5,411 bases of DNA from Desulfovibrio sp. (GTDB lineage Bacteria > Desulfobacterota > Desulfovibrionia > Desulfovibrionales > Desulfovibrionaceae), in the NCBI GenBank assembly GCA_028708195.1, contig JAQVZK010000173.1, forward strand, positions 1 through 5,411, given 5' to 3'. Below are positions 1 to 5,411 of the stretch, piece by piece. The translations under genes were made by a program, and so were the position numbers. The notes under the pieces are model-generated. The model made no database searches. It was not told where the DNA came from and saw only the letters and a list, made by a program, of their open reading frames with translations. Every line of letters begins with the position of its first letter. The first letter of the stretch is position 1.

Positions 1-1100
1 AGCCCGTGACAGGGGGCGCAGGCCTGATCGGTAATGGTGTCGCCGTTGTCATACACGGTCTTGAGCTTGAGAGCGTATGCGTCCAGCGAGGGCTGGCGGA
101 AGGGGTCCATTGTCTTGGCCCTTTCTGTGCGGTAGGCGTCATTGGCGGCCTGAAGGGGATTCAGGGCTTCGTCCTGTATGAACTGACGGCCCACCAGCAT
201 GGCCGCGAAGGCCAGCGGCAGCAGCCAGAGCAGGCTGCGGGGTGCGGGCAGCGGCACGGGCCTGGGGGCCGGATCTGAGGCGGACTGTTGGGGGCGCAGC
301 ATCCACAGAACCAGCAGGGCGGCCAGGGCACCCACCGTAAGCGCCGCGACGATGGTCCAGGTAAGCTCGGCGGCCACAGTAAACAGCAGGGGAATGCCTA
401 TAAGAATCTGGGCCAGTGTTGCGCCAAAAACCCAGTTGCGCAGGCGCGGGGCTTTTTCCGGATTGTTGCGGGTGGAGAAAAAGAGCTGAAACGCCGCGCC
501 AAGCACCAGGGCTGCGCCGATAACGTGCAGATAACGCAGCAGCCAGTGCGGAGCAAACGCAGGCAGGGAGGCAACATCCTGCCCGCCGGATTGGCCGAAC
601 TGTGCCCACAAGTGCTGCCGCTCCATAAGCGCCAGCGCACCGGTAAAGACAGCAGGCACGGTGAGCAGAGCGCACACGCCTATGACGCCGCAGATCAGAG
701 CCAGCCATGCGCGGCCTTCCATAGTGTGGTTAAAGGCGTCAATGAGCAGAAAAGCCACGATGAGCAGAGGTATCACCGCCAGCCAGGCGTAGGCGAACAG
801 CCCCGTGGTGGTAAAAAAAGAATAGGAATAACGTATTTGTATGAGCAGCAAGGGCGCGATGCCCAAAACCACGGCCAGACTTTTGAGGCCCAGATGAGTG
901 TGCATGAACTTGCTGTTCCAGTTCTGCCCCGGCTGGTCGTTGTTGAGCCAGTCTTGCAAAAAGAACACAAGCCCCAGCACCGCTGTACCAACAATAAGCA
1001 GGGCAAAAAGCAGGTGCAGGCCAAAGGTGACGAAAAGCAGGCCATCAAGCCAGCCGTCAGACAGGGGATGCAGGAGGAAGAGATCAGTCCATTTATTCAT
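1..1100 (-). CDS. CydA-like membrane subunit with C-terminal cytochrome c domain, second paralogue (partial, 3' end off the window)
   Basis: The frame opens at the ATG at 1100 and stays open for 366 codons to the window edge, so the stop lies outside. About eight hydrophobic helices (roughly residues 20-48, 71-90, 100-122, 132-158, 184-207, 222-243, 245-268, 289-304) are followed by a periplasmic segment that ends at the window edge in a haem c motif, CAPCH (361-365). Helix 1 contains His29 in FGLHLLFALLIVG, matching the CydA helix-1 haem-ligand His; helix 5 contains His192 in RYLHVIGAALVLG, resembling the CydA haem b558 His region. Helix 3 carries no Glu, unlike CydA. It begins 2 bases after the stop of the upstream CydA-like gene and has a GGGAGG Shine-Dalgarno inside that gene's end, so the two are probably translationally coupled. 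Inference: a paralogous partner of the upstream subunit, receiving or relaying electrons through its c haem. Assignment to the bd superfamily rests on by-eye motif matching; the family is less certain than the c-haem and membrane nature. Confidence 0.8.
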   Translation of the reverse strand, partial: MNKWTDLFLLHPLSDGWLDGLLFVTFGLHLLFALLIVGTAVLGLVFFLQDWLNNDQPGQNWNSKFMHTHLGLKSLAVVLGIAPLLLIQIRYSYSFFTTTGLFAYAWLAVIPLLIVAFLLIDAFNHTMEGRAWLALICGVIGVCALLTVPAVFTGALALMERQHLWAQFGQSGGQDVASLPAFAPHWLLRYLHVIGAALVLGAAFQLFFSTRNNPEKAPRLRNWVFGATLAQILIGIPLLFTVAAELTWTIVAALTVGALAALLVLWMLRPQQSASDPAPRPVPLPAPRSLLWLLPLAFAAMLVGRQFIQDEALNPLQAANDAYRTERAKTMDPFRQPSLDAYALKLKTVYDNGDTITDQACAPCHG

Positions 1101-1102
1101 GG

Positions 1103-2494
1103 CTACTTCGCCTCCCTGCCCGCGGCCTGGGCAGCCGAAGCCTTCGGTGCCTGCGGGATCTTGATATAGCCCTGCTCCGTTCCGAGCATGTAGATGTAGC
1201 TGGCCAGCAGCAGACGTTCCGCGTCCGATCCGGTAAAGGGCGTCATGAAGGGGCCGAGGTTTTCTGTCATGTCCACAATGGCATTGAGGCTGTCCAGGGT
1301 GCGCCCGGCCACGCGCAGGCCAATATTGTTCAGCCCGCCCTTGACCGTGGTGTGGCACACGCCGCAGTTGGCGGCAAACAGGGCCTGCCCTGCCACCATA
1401 TCCGGCGACAGCTTGCCTTTATCGTCCACCCAGCGCATGCGCGGCAGGTAGTCTTCATTTTTTTCATCCAGGGCCAGCTTTTCCACCAGCGGCACCTGGT
1501 TGGCGTACATATAGCCGGGCAGCAGGTACGGCCCGCGTACGAATTCGCGAATGCGCTCAAACTCCATAACCATGAACACACAAAGCAAAATGGCTGGTAT
1601 GCAGAGAATGCGGCTTATGATCGACCAACGCATCACAGCGACAAGTCCCATGAGGCAAAGTACCCCTACCGCCACGGCATTGAGGGTGGGCAAAAAGTCT
1701 GGCAGTTGCGACATGTAGGAGGTGGCAACCGCGAACTTCCAGTGGGTCAGATAGGTCATGGGTATGCGGGAGAAGTAGACCCACGCGCTCACGCCAGACA
1801 CTGCCACACAGGCCAGAAACACGCCGCCCGCCAGACGCAGGGCACTGCCGCGCTCCTGCTGGGAGCCCTTGAAGCGCCAGGCAATCCAGGCCGCAAGCAG
1901 CAACGCGCCGATGCCAAGCCCCGCCGCGAGCCGCAAAAAGACCTGGGGCACAAAGGTGGGGTTGTAGTACGCCTGATCAAAGGTCTGCCCCCAGGGCCAG
2001 CCCGCGGGCGTGAGCATGAAGCCCAGGATGCCCGAAATAAGAATGGCCGAAATGACCGCCATAGTCACATAGCCCCAGCCAAGGGCGGTCAGGCGGCCGG
2101 GATGCTTTTCTGCCAGCCTGTCCCACAGGTAGTAATAAAAAAGCAGCAAAATGACTTCAGAGGTAAAGGCCCCCCACTCGATGAACCAGGGCCAGAAAAA
2201 GAGGTGGATGAGCGAGCCGATGCCCTCGGGGGCCAGAATGCCCGTAATAAACCAGATGCCCACGCCCGTTACAGCACCCACAGAGGTGATAACCACCACG
2301 GTGGGCCCAAGCAGGCTGCGAGCTATGCGCGCCCAGTGCTGCCCCTTGCCCATATAGGTCAGGGTCTGAAAGAGAATAAGCATGGTCATGAGGCCAATGG
2401 CCAGACCGTGGCTTATGACCACATGCAGCACGGCGTCCAGAGCGATGGTCATGCCGTCGCCGACTCCCGGTATGTGCAGTATGGGAAAAATCAT
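1103..2494 (-). CDS. Cytochrome bd subunit I (CydA)-like protein fused to a C-terminal cytochrome c domain
   Basis: A 463-residue membrane protein with about eight helices (residues 1-340) and a C-terminal cytochrome c domain: CGVCH at 377-381 and a probable Met ligand, Met417, in GPFMTPF. Helix 1 reads ALDAVLHVV, aligning His24 with the E. coli CydA His19 region (ALTAMYHFL). Helix 2 has GAVTG (73-77), like the CydA GxxTG motif. Helix 3 has Glu106 and Glu113 followed by LWDRL, matching the paired-Glu and WDRL region of CydA. The helix-5 His that ligates haem b558 is absent (FLRLAAGLG instead), the GRQPW motif is absent, and only about 22 residues separate helices 6 and 7, so the quinol-binding Q-loop is missing. 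The start ATG overlaps the stop of the upstream cytochrome gene by 4 bases (ATGA). Family knowledge: such proteins belong to cytochrome c-linked bd-superfamily oxygen reductases (OR-C type). Inference: this is the catalytic subunit of a cytochrome c-dependent bd-like oxidase. Oxygen as substrate is not proven by sequence. Confidence 0.88.
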   Translation of the reverse strand: MIFPILHIPGVGDGMTIALDAVLHVVISHGLAIGLMTMLILFQTLTYMGKGQHWARIARSLLGPTVVVITSVGAVTGVGIWFITGILAPEGIGSLIHLFFWPWFIEWGAFTSEVILLLFYYYLWDRLAEKHPGRLTALGWGYVTMAVISAILISGILGFMLTPAGWPWGQTFDQAYYNPTFVPQVFLRLAAGLGIGALLLAAWIAWRFKGSQQERGSALRLAGGVFLACVAVSGVSAWVYFSRIPMTYLTHWKFAVATSYMSQLPDFLPTLNAVAVGVLCLMGLVAVMRWSIISRILCIPAILLCVFMVMEFERIREFVRGPYLLPGYMYANQVPLVEKLALDEKNEDYLPRMRWVDDKGKLSPDMVAGQALFAANCGVCHTTVKGGLNNIGLRVAGRTLDSLNAIVDMTENLGPFMTPFTGSDAERLLLASYIYMLGTEQGYIKIPQAPKASAAQAAGREAK

Positions 2495-3378
2495 GGCTGC
2501 TTCCCTTCCGTCAGGGGGATAAGCCGCTCGATCTTGTCAGGATGCGTGGACACGAACTTGGGCCGGGGCTGTTCGTGTATGTAGCCCGCCACGTCCAGCG
2601 CCTCTTCCTGCGTGAGGGAGGGCGCGTTTTTGGGCATGAAGCGCCAGGCAAATATGCCGAGGGTGCGCACCCGGTGCATGCCAGCGCCGTCATTGTACGA
2701 ATCGCCACCCCACACGGGCGGCGCGATGTCGGTGCCTTCACCGTTGGGGCCGTGGCAGCGGGCGCAGACATCTTTATAAACTTTTTCACCGTTGGCCACG
2801 TCGGGCTTGTGGGGATTCTCCATACTTTCCGGGACAGCCCAGGGCAGCTTGGCGTAAATGGGAATATCCTTTGATATCCACTGCAGATAGACCAGCAGGG
2901 ACTGGATGATCTGGCCGTCCAGCGGCGGCGGCGTGCCGTTCATGCTGCGGTCAAAACAGCCCTGAATGCGTATGCCAAGGTCCACCGTGTATTCGTTGCG
3001 GTCGCGGTAGCGCGGATAGGTGGCCCCTACACCCACCAGCGAAAAGCTCTCCATAGACCTGCCCCCGTCAAAGTGGCAGCTCGAACAGGAGAGTTTGCTG
3101 TCTTTGCCCACATATTCTGCGGCGTATTTGCTGGTTTGTGTCATGATCTTGTAGCCCAGCATGACCTCGGCGCGGATGCTCTCCGGCGCGTCTTCTGGGC
3201 GTGGCGGGTTGAAGAAGGCCTGCGACGAGGGCACGGCCACCTTTTTGGCCGCCGCCTCGGAATCCATAGCCACCCTCTTGATTGTGAGGGTCGAGCCGAA
3301 GAAAGAGAGCACCCACACGCCAAAGACAAGCAATATGGTCGCAAGGATGAGGCCCAAATATACACCGCGATTTTTCAT
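2491..3378 (-). CDS. Membrane-anchored diheme cytochrome c, TsdA (thiosulfate dehydrogenase)-like
   Basis: A 295-residue protein with one N-terminal hydrophobic segment (about 6-28) and no clear signal-peptidase site, so probably anchored in the membrane with a periplasmic body. Two haem c motifs are visible: CSSCH (98-102) and CARCH (206-209 with its first Cys at 205). The first domain has the TsdA-family signature RIQGCFDRSMNG (137-148), in which Cys141 sits where TsdA has its unusual Cys axial ligand. The second domain has Met248 in RFMPKNAP, a likely axial ligand, then EEALDVAGYI and PRP, also typical of the family. TsdA converts thiosulfate to tetrathionate or the reverse; many relatives act only as electron carriers. 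As first gene of the oxidase operon, overlapping the next gene by 4 bases, it probably feeds electrons to the bd-like subunits. The start is supported by AGGAG five bases upstream. Diheme TsdA-family membership is fairly secure; thiosulfate activity is open. Confidence 0.87.
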   Translation of the reverse strand: MKNRGVYLGLILATILLVFGVWVLSFFGSTLTIKRVAMDSEAAAKKVAVPSSQAFFNPPRPEDAPESIRAEVMLGYKIMTQTSKYAAEYVGKDSKLSCSSCHFDGGRSMESFSLVGVGATYPRYRDRNEYTVDLGIRIQGCFDRSMNGTPPPLDGQIIQSLLVYLQWISKDIPIYAKLPWAVPESMENPHKPDVANGEKVYKDVCARCHGPNGEGTDIAPPVWGGDSYNDGAGMHRVRTLGIFAWRFMPKNAPSLTQEEALDVAGYIHEQPRPKFVSTHPDKIERLIPLTEGKQP

Positions 3379-3383
3379 GACAA

Positions 3384-3388
3384 CTCCT
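3384..3388 (-). promoter_or_regulatory. Shine-Dalgarno site of the TsdA-like gene
   Basis: AGGAG on the minus strand, five bases before the ATG at 3378. It fixes the start of the first cytochrome gene. A short GC hairpin (GGGGC/GCCCC, 3392-3396 with 3409-3413, 12-base loop) lies just upstream in the leader; it may be incidental. Confidence 0.7.
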
Positions 3389-3446
3389 GCTGGGGCACCA
3401 TCCAGCCCGCCCCGGTATGTATGAAGCCAATACTTTGTAGTTTAAT

Positions 3447-3494
3447 ATGAATATTTTCTTGCCCCACTTACAGGTACAAAGATAAAATATTCAT
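3447..3494. repeat. 11-bp perfect inverted repeat in the leader of the cytochrome operon
   Basis: ATGAATATTTT at 3447-3457 is repeated in inverse as AAAATATTCAT at 3484-3494, with 26 bases between. The arms are AT-rich and lie just downstream of the predicted -10 box, one arm next to the expected transcription start. It could be a pair of operator half sites (centres 37 bases apart, about three and a half helix turns) or a weak leader hairpin. The regulator cannot be named; neither half matches an FNR (TTGAT-N4-ATCAA) or HcpR/CRP-type (TTGTGA) box. Confidence 0.6.
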
Positions 3495-3509
3495 TGTATG
3501 GATTTCAAA

Positions 3510-3538
3510 AATATAGAGCATTGTCAACCGAGCTTCAA
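3510..3538 (-). promoter_or_regulatory. Candidate sigma-70 promoter of the bd-like cytochrome operon
   Basis: On the minus strand, TTGAAG (3538-3533) is followed after 17 bases by TATATT (3515-3510). These match the -35 consensus at 4 of 6 and the -10 consensus at 5 of 6 positions. The site sits in the most AT-rich part of the window, about 130 bases before the first cytochrome start, and no other gene intervenes. The predicted transcript start is near 3503, giving a leader of about 125 bases. Sequence match only. Confidence 0.45.
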
Positions 3539-3589
3539 AAAATGCTATTCTTTCGTATAGCTGCGATCACTATTTTTCAGGAAGACGAG

Positions 3590-3770
3590 GTGTCGCGCGC
3601 GGGTTGCGGAGCTTGTTGCATTTGCGCGCGGCAGGCGCGAGAGGGCTGAGAAGTACATTTTCATCGGTGATGCCAGCAGCATTAAAATCAAGATGCTTGA
3701 AGGCGTACTGAATGCGTACTGGTATGGGCAGTTTCTCAGACAAGGAGACGGGTGTTGTCGGGGGAGCAGC
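3590..3770. other. Gene-less segment of unknown nature with paired repeats
   Basis: No convincing gene is seen on either strand, although both strands have frames open for about 90 codons or more. Internal structure is visible: CTGAGAA (3646-3652) pairs with TTCTCAG (3733-3739); inside it AGCAT (3678-3682) pairs with ATGCT (3693-3697); and GCGTACTG occurs twice, at 3703-3710 and 3714-3721, three bases apart. The left part (3594-3630) is rich in GCGCGC. It could be a small structured RNA, a remnant of a gene, or a dispersed intergenic repeat. I cannot choose between these. The remainder of the 3379-3912 interval is covered by the promoter, inverted-repeat and tandem-repeat entries. Confidence 0.3.
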
Positions 3771-3802
3771 GTAAGCCGGCAAAGGTTTCAGGGGGTGGGG
3801 GC

Positions 3803-3843
3803 GTGGGGGAGGAGACCCTATTGCAAAAGGGTCCCTCCCCCAC
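3803..3843. repeat. Long GC-rich hairpin
   Basis: GTGGGGGAGGAGACCCT (3803-3819) is the inverse of AGGGTCCCTCCCCCAC (3828-3843) apart from one extra A, leaving an 8-base loop. The 16-bp stem is very stable. It lies 70-110 bases beyond the stop of the PHP gene, so it might end or protect the ribF-PHP transcript. No T-run follows it on either strand, so it is not a standard intrinsic terminator. Adjacent G-runs at 3791-3795, 3797-3801 and 3805-3809 add to the unusual composition. Confidence 0.6.
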
Positions 3844-3884
3844 AAAAATCTTCAATATTCAAAAGGGCCCCTCTCCCACAAAAA
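3824..3884. repeat. Two direct repeats with a 36-base period
   Basis: The 25-base units at 3824-3848 and 3860-3884 differ at only 2 positions; each reads CAAAAGGG, then a C-rich block, then CACAAAAA. The C-rich half of each copy can pair with the single left hairpin arm at 3803-3819, so two alternative stems are possible. Two copies are too few to call a CRISPR array, and the 11-base gap is too short for a spacer. It looks like part of a dispersed intergenic repeat. Confidence 0.65.
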
Positions 3885-3912
3885 AATCAAACCCTCTCGC
3901 CTCCAAGCAGCT

Positions 3913-4749
3913 CTAAAAATCGAGCGTGATTTTTTCGCGTCCCACGGCGATGCGGCTGTTTTTGAAGCCATAGCTGCGGGCATAGCGGGCAAGTTCGTCG
4001 AAGTGGGAGACAGTCTCGCTGGCGGCGTGGGCATCGGAGCCAAAACTGATGGCAACGCCAAGGTCAGCGGCAAGCCTCATGATGGCAGGGCCGGGGTACG
4101 GCTCGCGAAAAACTTTGCGCAGTCCGGCGGAGGAAACCTCCATAGCCGTATCCGAATCGCGCATGGCGACAAGGGCGCTGGCTATGAGGTCAAGGCTGCC
4201 GGACTGGTTCAGCCAGATTTGAAAGTCGTCATAGCAGCAGACCTTGACGAAATCGGGGTGAGCAACCACGTCCACCAGGCCGCTTGAAGCCAGACGGGCC
4301 ATTTCTTCATAATAGGCGGCAAAGCGCGCAAAGCGCTGCGGCAGGGAAAAATCCGCCGTCCAGCTGCGGGGCGATCCCACGGGCACGCTGTGCACAAAAT
4401 GCAGGCCGCCAATAACATAATCAAAGGGATAGAGCCCCAGAATCTCTTGCATCCAGGCGGTATTGACGGGCAGCCAGTCAAGTTCCATACCGAGCAGTAT
4501 TCGTGGCCCGTTGGCAGGGGCGCTTTCCCTGAGGCTCAGTACCTCCTCCACATAGGCGGGAAAAGTCACGCTGAGATCGCCGGTATACAGCGGGCAGGCA
4601 TAGCCGGGCGGCAGGGGTGAATGTTCGGAGAGTCCGTACCACTCCAGTTGGCTGCCCCTGGCGGCGGCATACATGTCGGCAACAGTGTCGCGCCCGTGAG
4701 CGGCCAGGGTATGGTTATGCAGATCCGCGCGTATCATGTTTGCGATCAT
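3913..4749 (-). CDS. PHP-family histidinol-phosphatase (HisK/HisJ type)
   Basis: A 278-residue cytoplasmic metal-dependent phosphoesterase with the full set of PHP motifs. Counting from the ATG at 4749 they are DLHNHT (9-14), LSEHS (40-44), GMELDW (87-92), GGLHF (114-118), AHPD (163-166), Glu204 in EVSSAG, and GSDAHA (237-242). These His, Asp and Glu residues form the multinuclear metal site. The length and motif order fit the PHP histidinol-phosphatases, which release phosphate from L-histidinol phosphate in histidine synthesis. No his genes are nearby, and related PHP proteins act on other phosphates, so the substrate is not certain. The start is uncertain: the frame extends to a TTG at 4767, and ATGs occur at 4749 and 4737. 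A GGGGG run ends one base before 4749 and 13 before 4737, ideal for neither. It begins 36 bases after the ribF stop with no terminator between, suggesting co-transcription. Confidence 0.85.
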   Translation of the reverse strand: MIANMIRADLHNHTLAAHGRDTVADMYAAARGSQLEWYGLSEHSPLPPGYACPLYTGDLSVTFPAYVEEVLSLRESAPANGPRILLGMELDWLPVNTAWMQEILGLYPFDYVIGGLHFVHSVPVGSPRSWTADFSLPQRFARFAAYYEEMARLASSGLVDVVAHPDFVKVCCYDDFQIWLNQSGSLDLIASALVAMRDSDTAMEVSSAGLRKVFREPYPGPAIMRLAADLGVAISFGSDAHAASETVSHFDELARYARSYGFKNSRIAVGREKITLDF

Positions 4750-4785
4750 ACCCCCAAGTTGCCGCAAAGACCACCCGGCAAAAAG

Positions 4786-5411
4786 CTACAGGCGAATAAA
4801 GGCCGCCAGAATGCGCCGCGCGTGCTCTACGTCAGCCGCGATCTGCTCTTTGAGGGCATCCACGGAGTCGAAACGCTTTTCTCCCCGCAGGTGCTCCACA
4901 AAATCCAGCCGCATGGTCTGACCGTAAAAATCCCGCCCGCCTTCGAGCAAAAAGGTTTCTACGGCAAGCTCGTTGTCACCGAAGGTGGGTTTGCGCCCGA
5001 TGCAGGTAACAGCGGGCCAGGTGTGGTCGCCCCCGTCAACCGGGGTTGCCAGGGTGGCATACACCCCTTCGGTAGGAATGACCACTTGCGGACGCGCCAG
5101 ATTGGCCGTGGGAAAGCCCAAGCCTGCCCCGCGCCCGTCACCGTGCACAACCTCGCCGCTGAAGCCGTGAAAACGACCAAGCAGGCGGGCGGCCTCGCGC
5201 ACGTTGCCTTCGCCGATCAGCTTGCGCAGGGTTGTGGAGCTGACCACAGTTTCGTCCACCACCACGGGCGGCAACTGCTCAACGGTGAAGCCCGCGTCCA
5301 CGCCCAGACGGCGCAGCGTATCCACATGCCCGCCGCGGTCACGGCCCAGGGTAAAGTCGTAGCCGACCACCAGATGACGCAGCTTCAGGGGCGCAAGAAA
5401 GGTCTGCACAA
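4786..5411 (-). CDS. ribF: Bifunctional FAD synthetase/riboflavin kinase, RibF (partial, 5' end off the window)
   Basis: The C-terminal 207 or so residues of RibF, which phosphorylates riboflavin to FMN and adenylates FMN to FAD in the cytoplasm. The frame is open to the window edge, so the true start lies beyond it and the GTG at 5409 is internal. Numbering from that codon, the end of the adenylyltransferase domain shows GYDFTLGRDRGG (16-27) and the SSTTLRKLI motif (57-65). The riboflavin kinase domain follows with GLGFPTANL (96-104), GVYAT (115-119), GRKPTFG (138-144), the probable catalytic Glu151 in VETFLL, FYG (161-163) and the C-terminal LRGEKRF region. It ends in a normal TAG at 4786-4788. 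About 100 N-terminal residues, including the HxGH nucleotide-binding motif, are missing from view, judged from the usual length of about 300. Family assignment is secure. Confidence 0.95.
   Translation of the reverse strand, partial: VQTFLAPLKLRHLVVGYDFTLGRDRGGHVDTLRRLGVDAGFTVEQLPPVVVDETVVSSTTLRKLIGEGNVREAARLLGRFHGFSGEVVHGDGRGAGLGFPTANLARPQVVIPTEGVYATLATPVDGGDHTWPAVTCIGRKPTFGDNELAVETFLLEGGRDFYGQTMRLDFVEHLRGEKRFDSVDALKEQIAADVEHARRILAAFIRL

Noticed and set aside
139..708. A 189-codon minus-strand frame
   Set aside because: It lies out of frame inside the second CydA-like gene, whose frame encodes clear helices and a haem motif; this one is Arg/Ala/Pro-rich without features.
288..1169. A 293-codon plus-strand frame
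   Set aside because: Antisense to the second CydA-like gene and the end of the first, with low-complexity Gln/Lys/His content and no recognisable motif.
1352..2584. A 410-codon open frame on the plus strand
   Set aside because: It is antisense to the CydA-like gene, and its composition (His-, Gln-, Gly- and Arg-rich, no domain) is that of a shadow of GC-rich coding DNA.
3522..3527. A perfect TTGACA -35 box on the minus strand
   Set aside because: The nearest -10-like hexamers are 6 (TATATT) or 23 (TACAAT) bases away, so no usable spacing; TTGAAG at 3533-3538 with TATATT fits better.
3803..3843. Intrinsic terminator for the ribF-PHP transcript
   Set aside because: The stem is strong but no T-run follows it in the minus direction; the T-runs precede it. 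Listed as a hairpin instead.
3570..3845. A 91-codon minus-strand frame between the PHP and cytochrome genes
   Set aside because: It starts inside the repeat and hairpin region, gives a Pro-rich N-terminus, has no convincing ribosome-binding site and no recognised family. Treated as non-coding, though homologues would change this.
3824..3884. Possible CRISPR fragment
   Set aside because: Only two imperfect copies with an 11-base gap and no cas genes.

Overview
All recognisable genes lie on the minus strand. Dense c-type cytochrome coding, a GC-rich base composition with AT-rich promoter DNA, and the RibF and PHP sequences suggest a Desulfovibrio-type sulfate reducer (Desulfovibrionaceae, Desulfobacterota). 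This is an inference from protein character, not a database match.

Layout in transcription order (high to low coordinates). (1) 5411-4786: the C-terminal two thirds of ribF (FMN adenylyltransferase/riboflavin kinase), cut by the window edge. (2) 4749-3913: a complete PHP-family histidinol-phosphatase-type hydrolase, 36 bases downstream of ribF and probably co-transcribed. (3) 3912-3379: a 534-base gene-less stretch. It holds two near-identical 36-base-period repeats with a long hairpin, a possibly structured segment of unknown nature, an AT-rich promoter region with an 11-bp inverted repeat, and the leader of the next operon. (4) 3378-1: a tightly packed operon (4-base ATGA overlap, then a 2-base gap) of three membrane-bound c-type cytochromes. 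These are a diheme TsdA-like cytochrome c and two successive cytochrome bd subunit I (CydA)-like membrane proteins, each carrying a C-terminal monoheme cytochrome c domain. The last gene runs off the left edge of the window.

The main point of interest is this three-gene operon. It appears to encode an atypical cytochrome bd-superfamily complex. No CydB is seen, the quinol-binding Q-loop between helices 6 and 7 is essentially missing, and c-haem domains are fused to both CydA-like subunits. A diheme TsdA-type cytochrome is placed first. This fits the cytochrome c-linked branch of the bd superfamily (the OR-C type families described by phylogenomics), for which little biochemistry exists. The two CydA-like proteins look like paralogues that have divided the haem ligands. 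The first keeps the helix-1 His and the helix-3 Glu pair but lacks the helix-5 His. The second keeps the helix-1 and helix-5 His but lacks the helix-3 Glu residues. A plausible electron path is periplasmic donor (possibly a reduced sulfur compound or cytochrome c3-type carrier) to TsdA-like diheme cytochrome, to the fused c haems, to the bd-like active site and oxygen. That path is inferred only.
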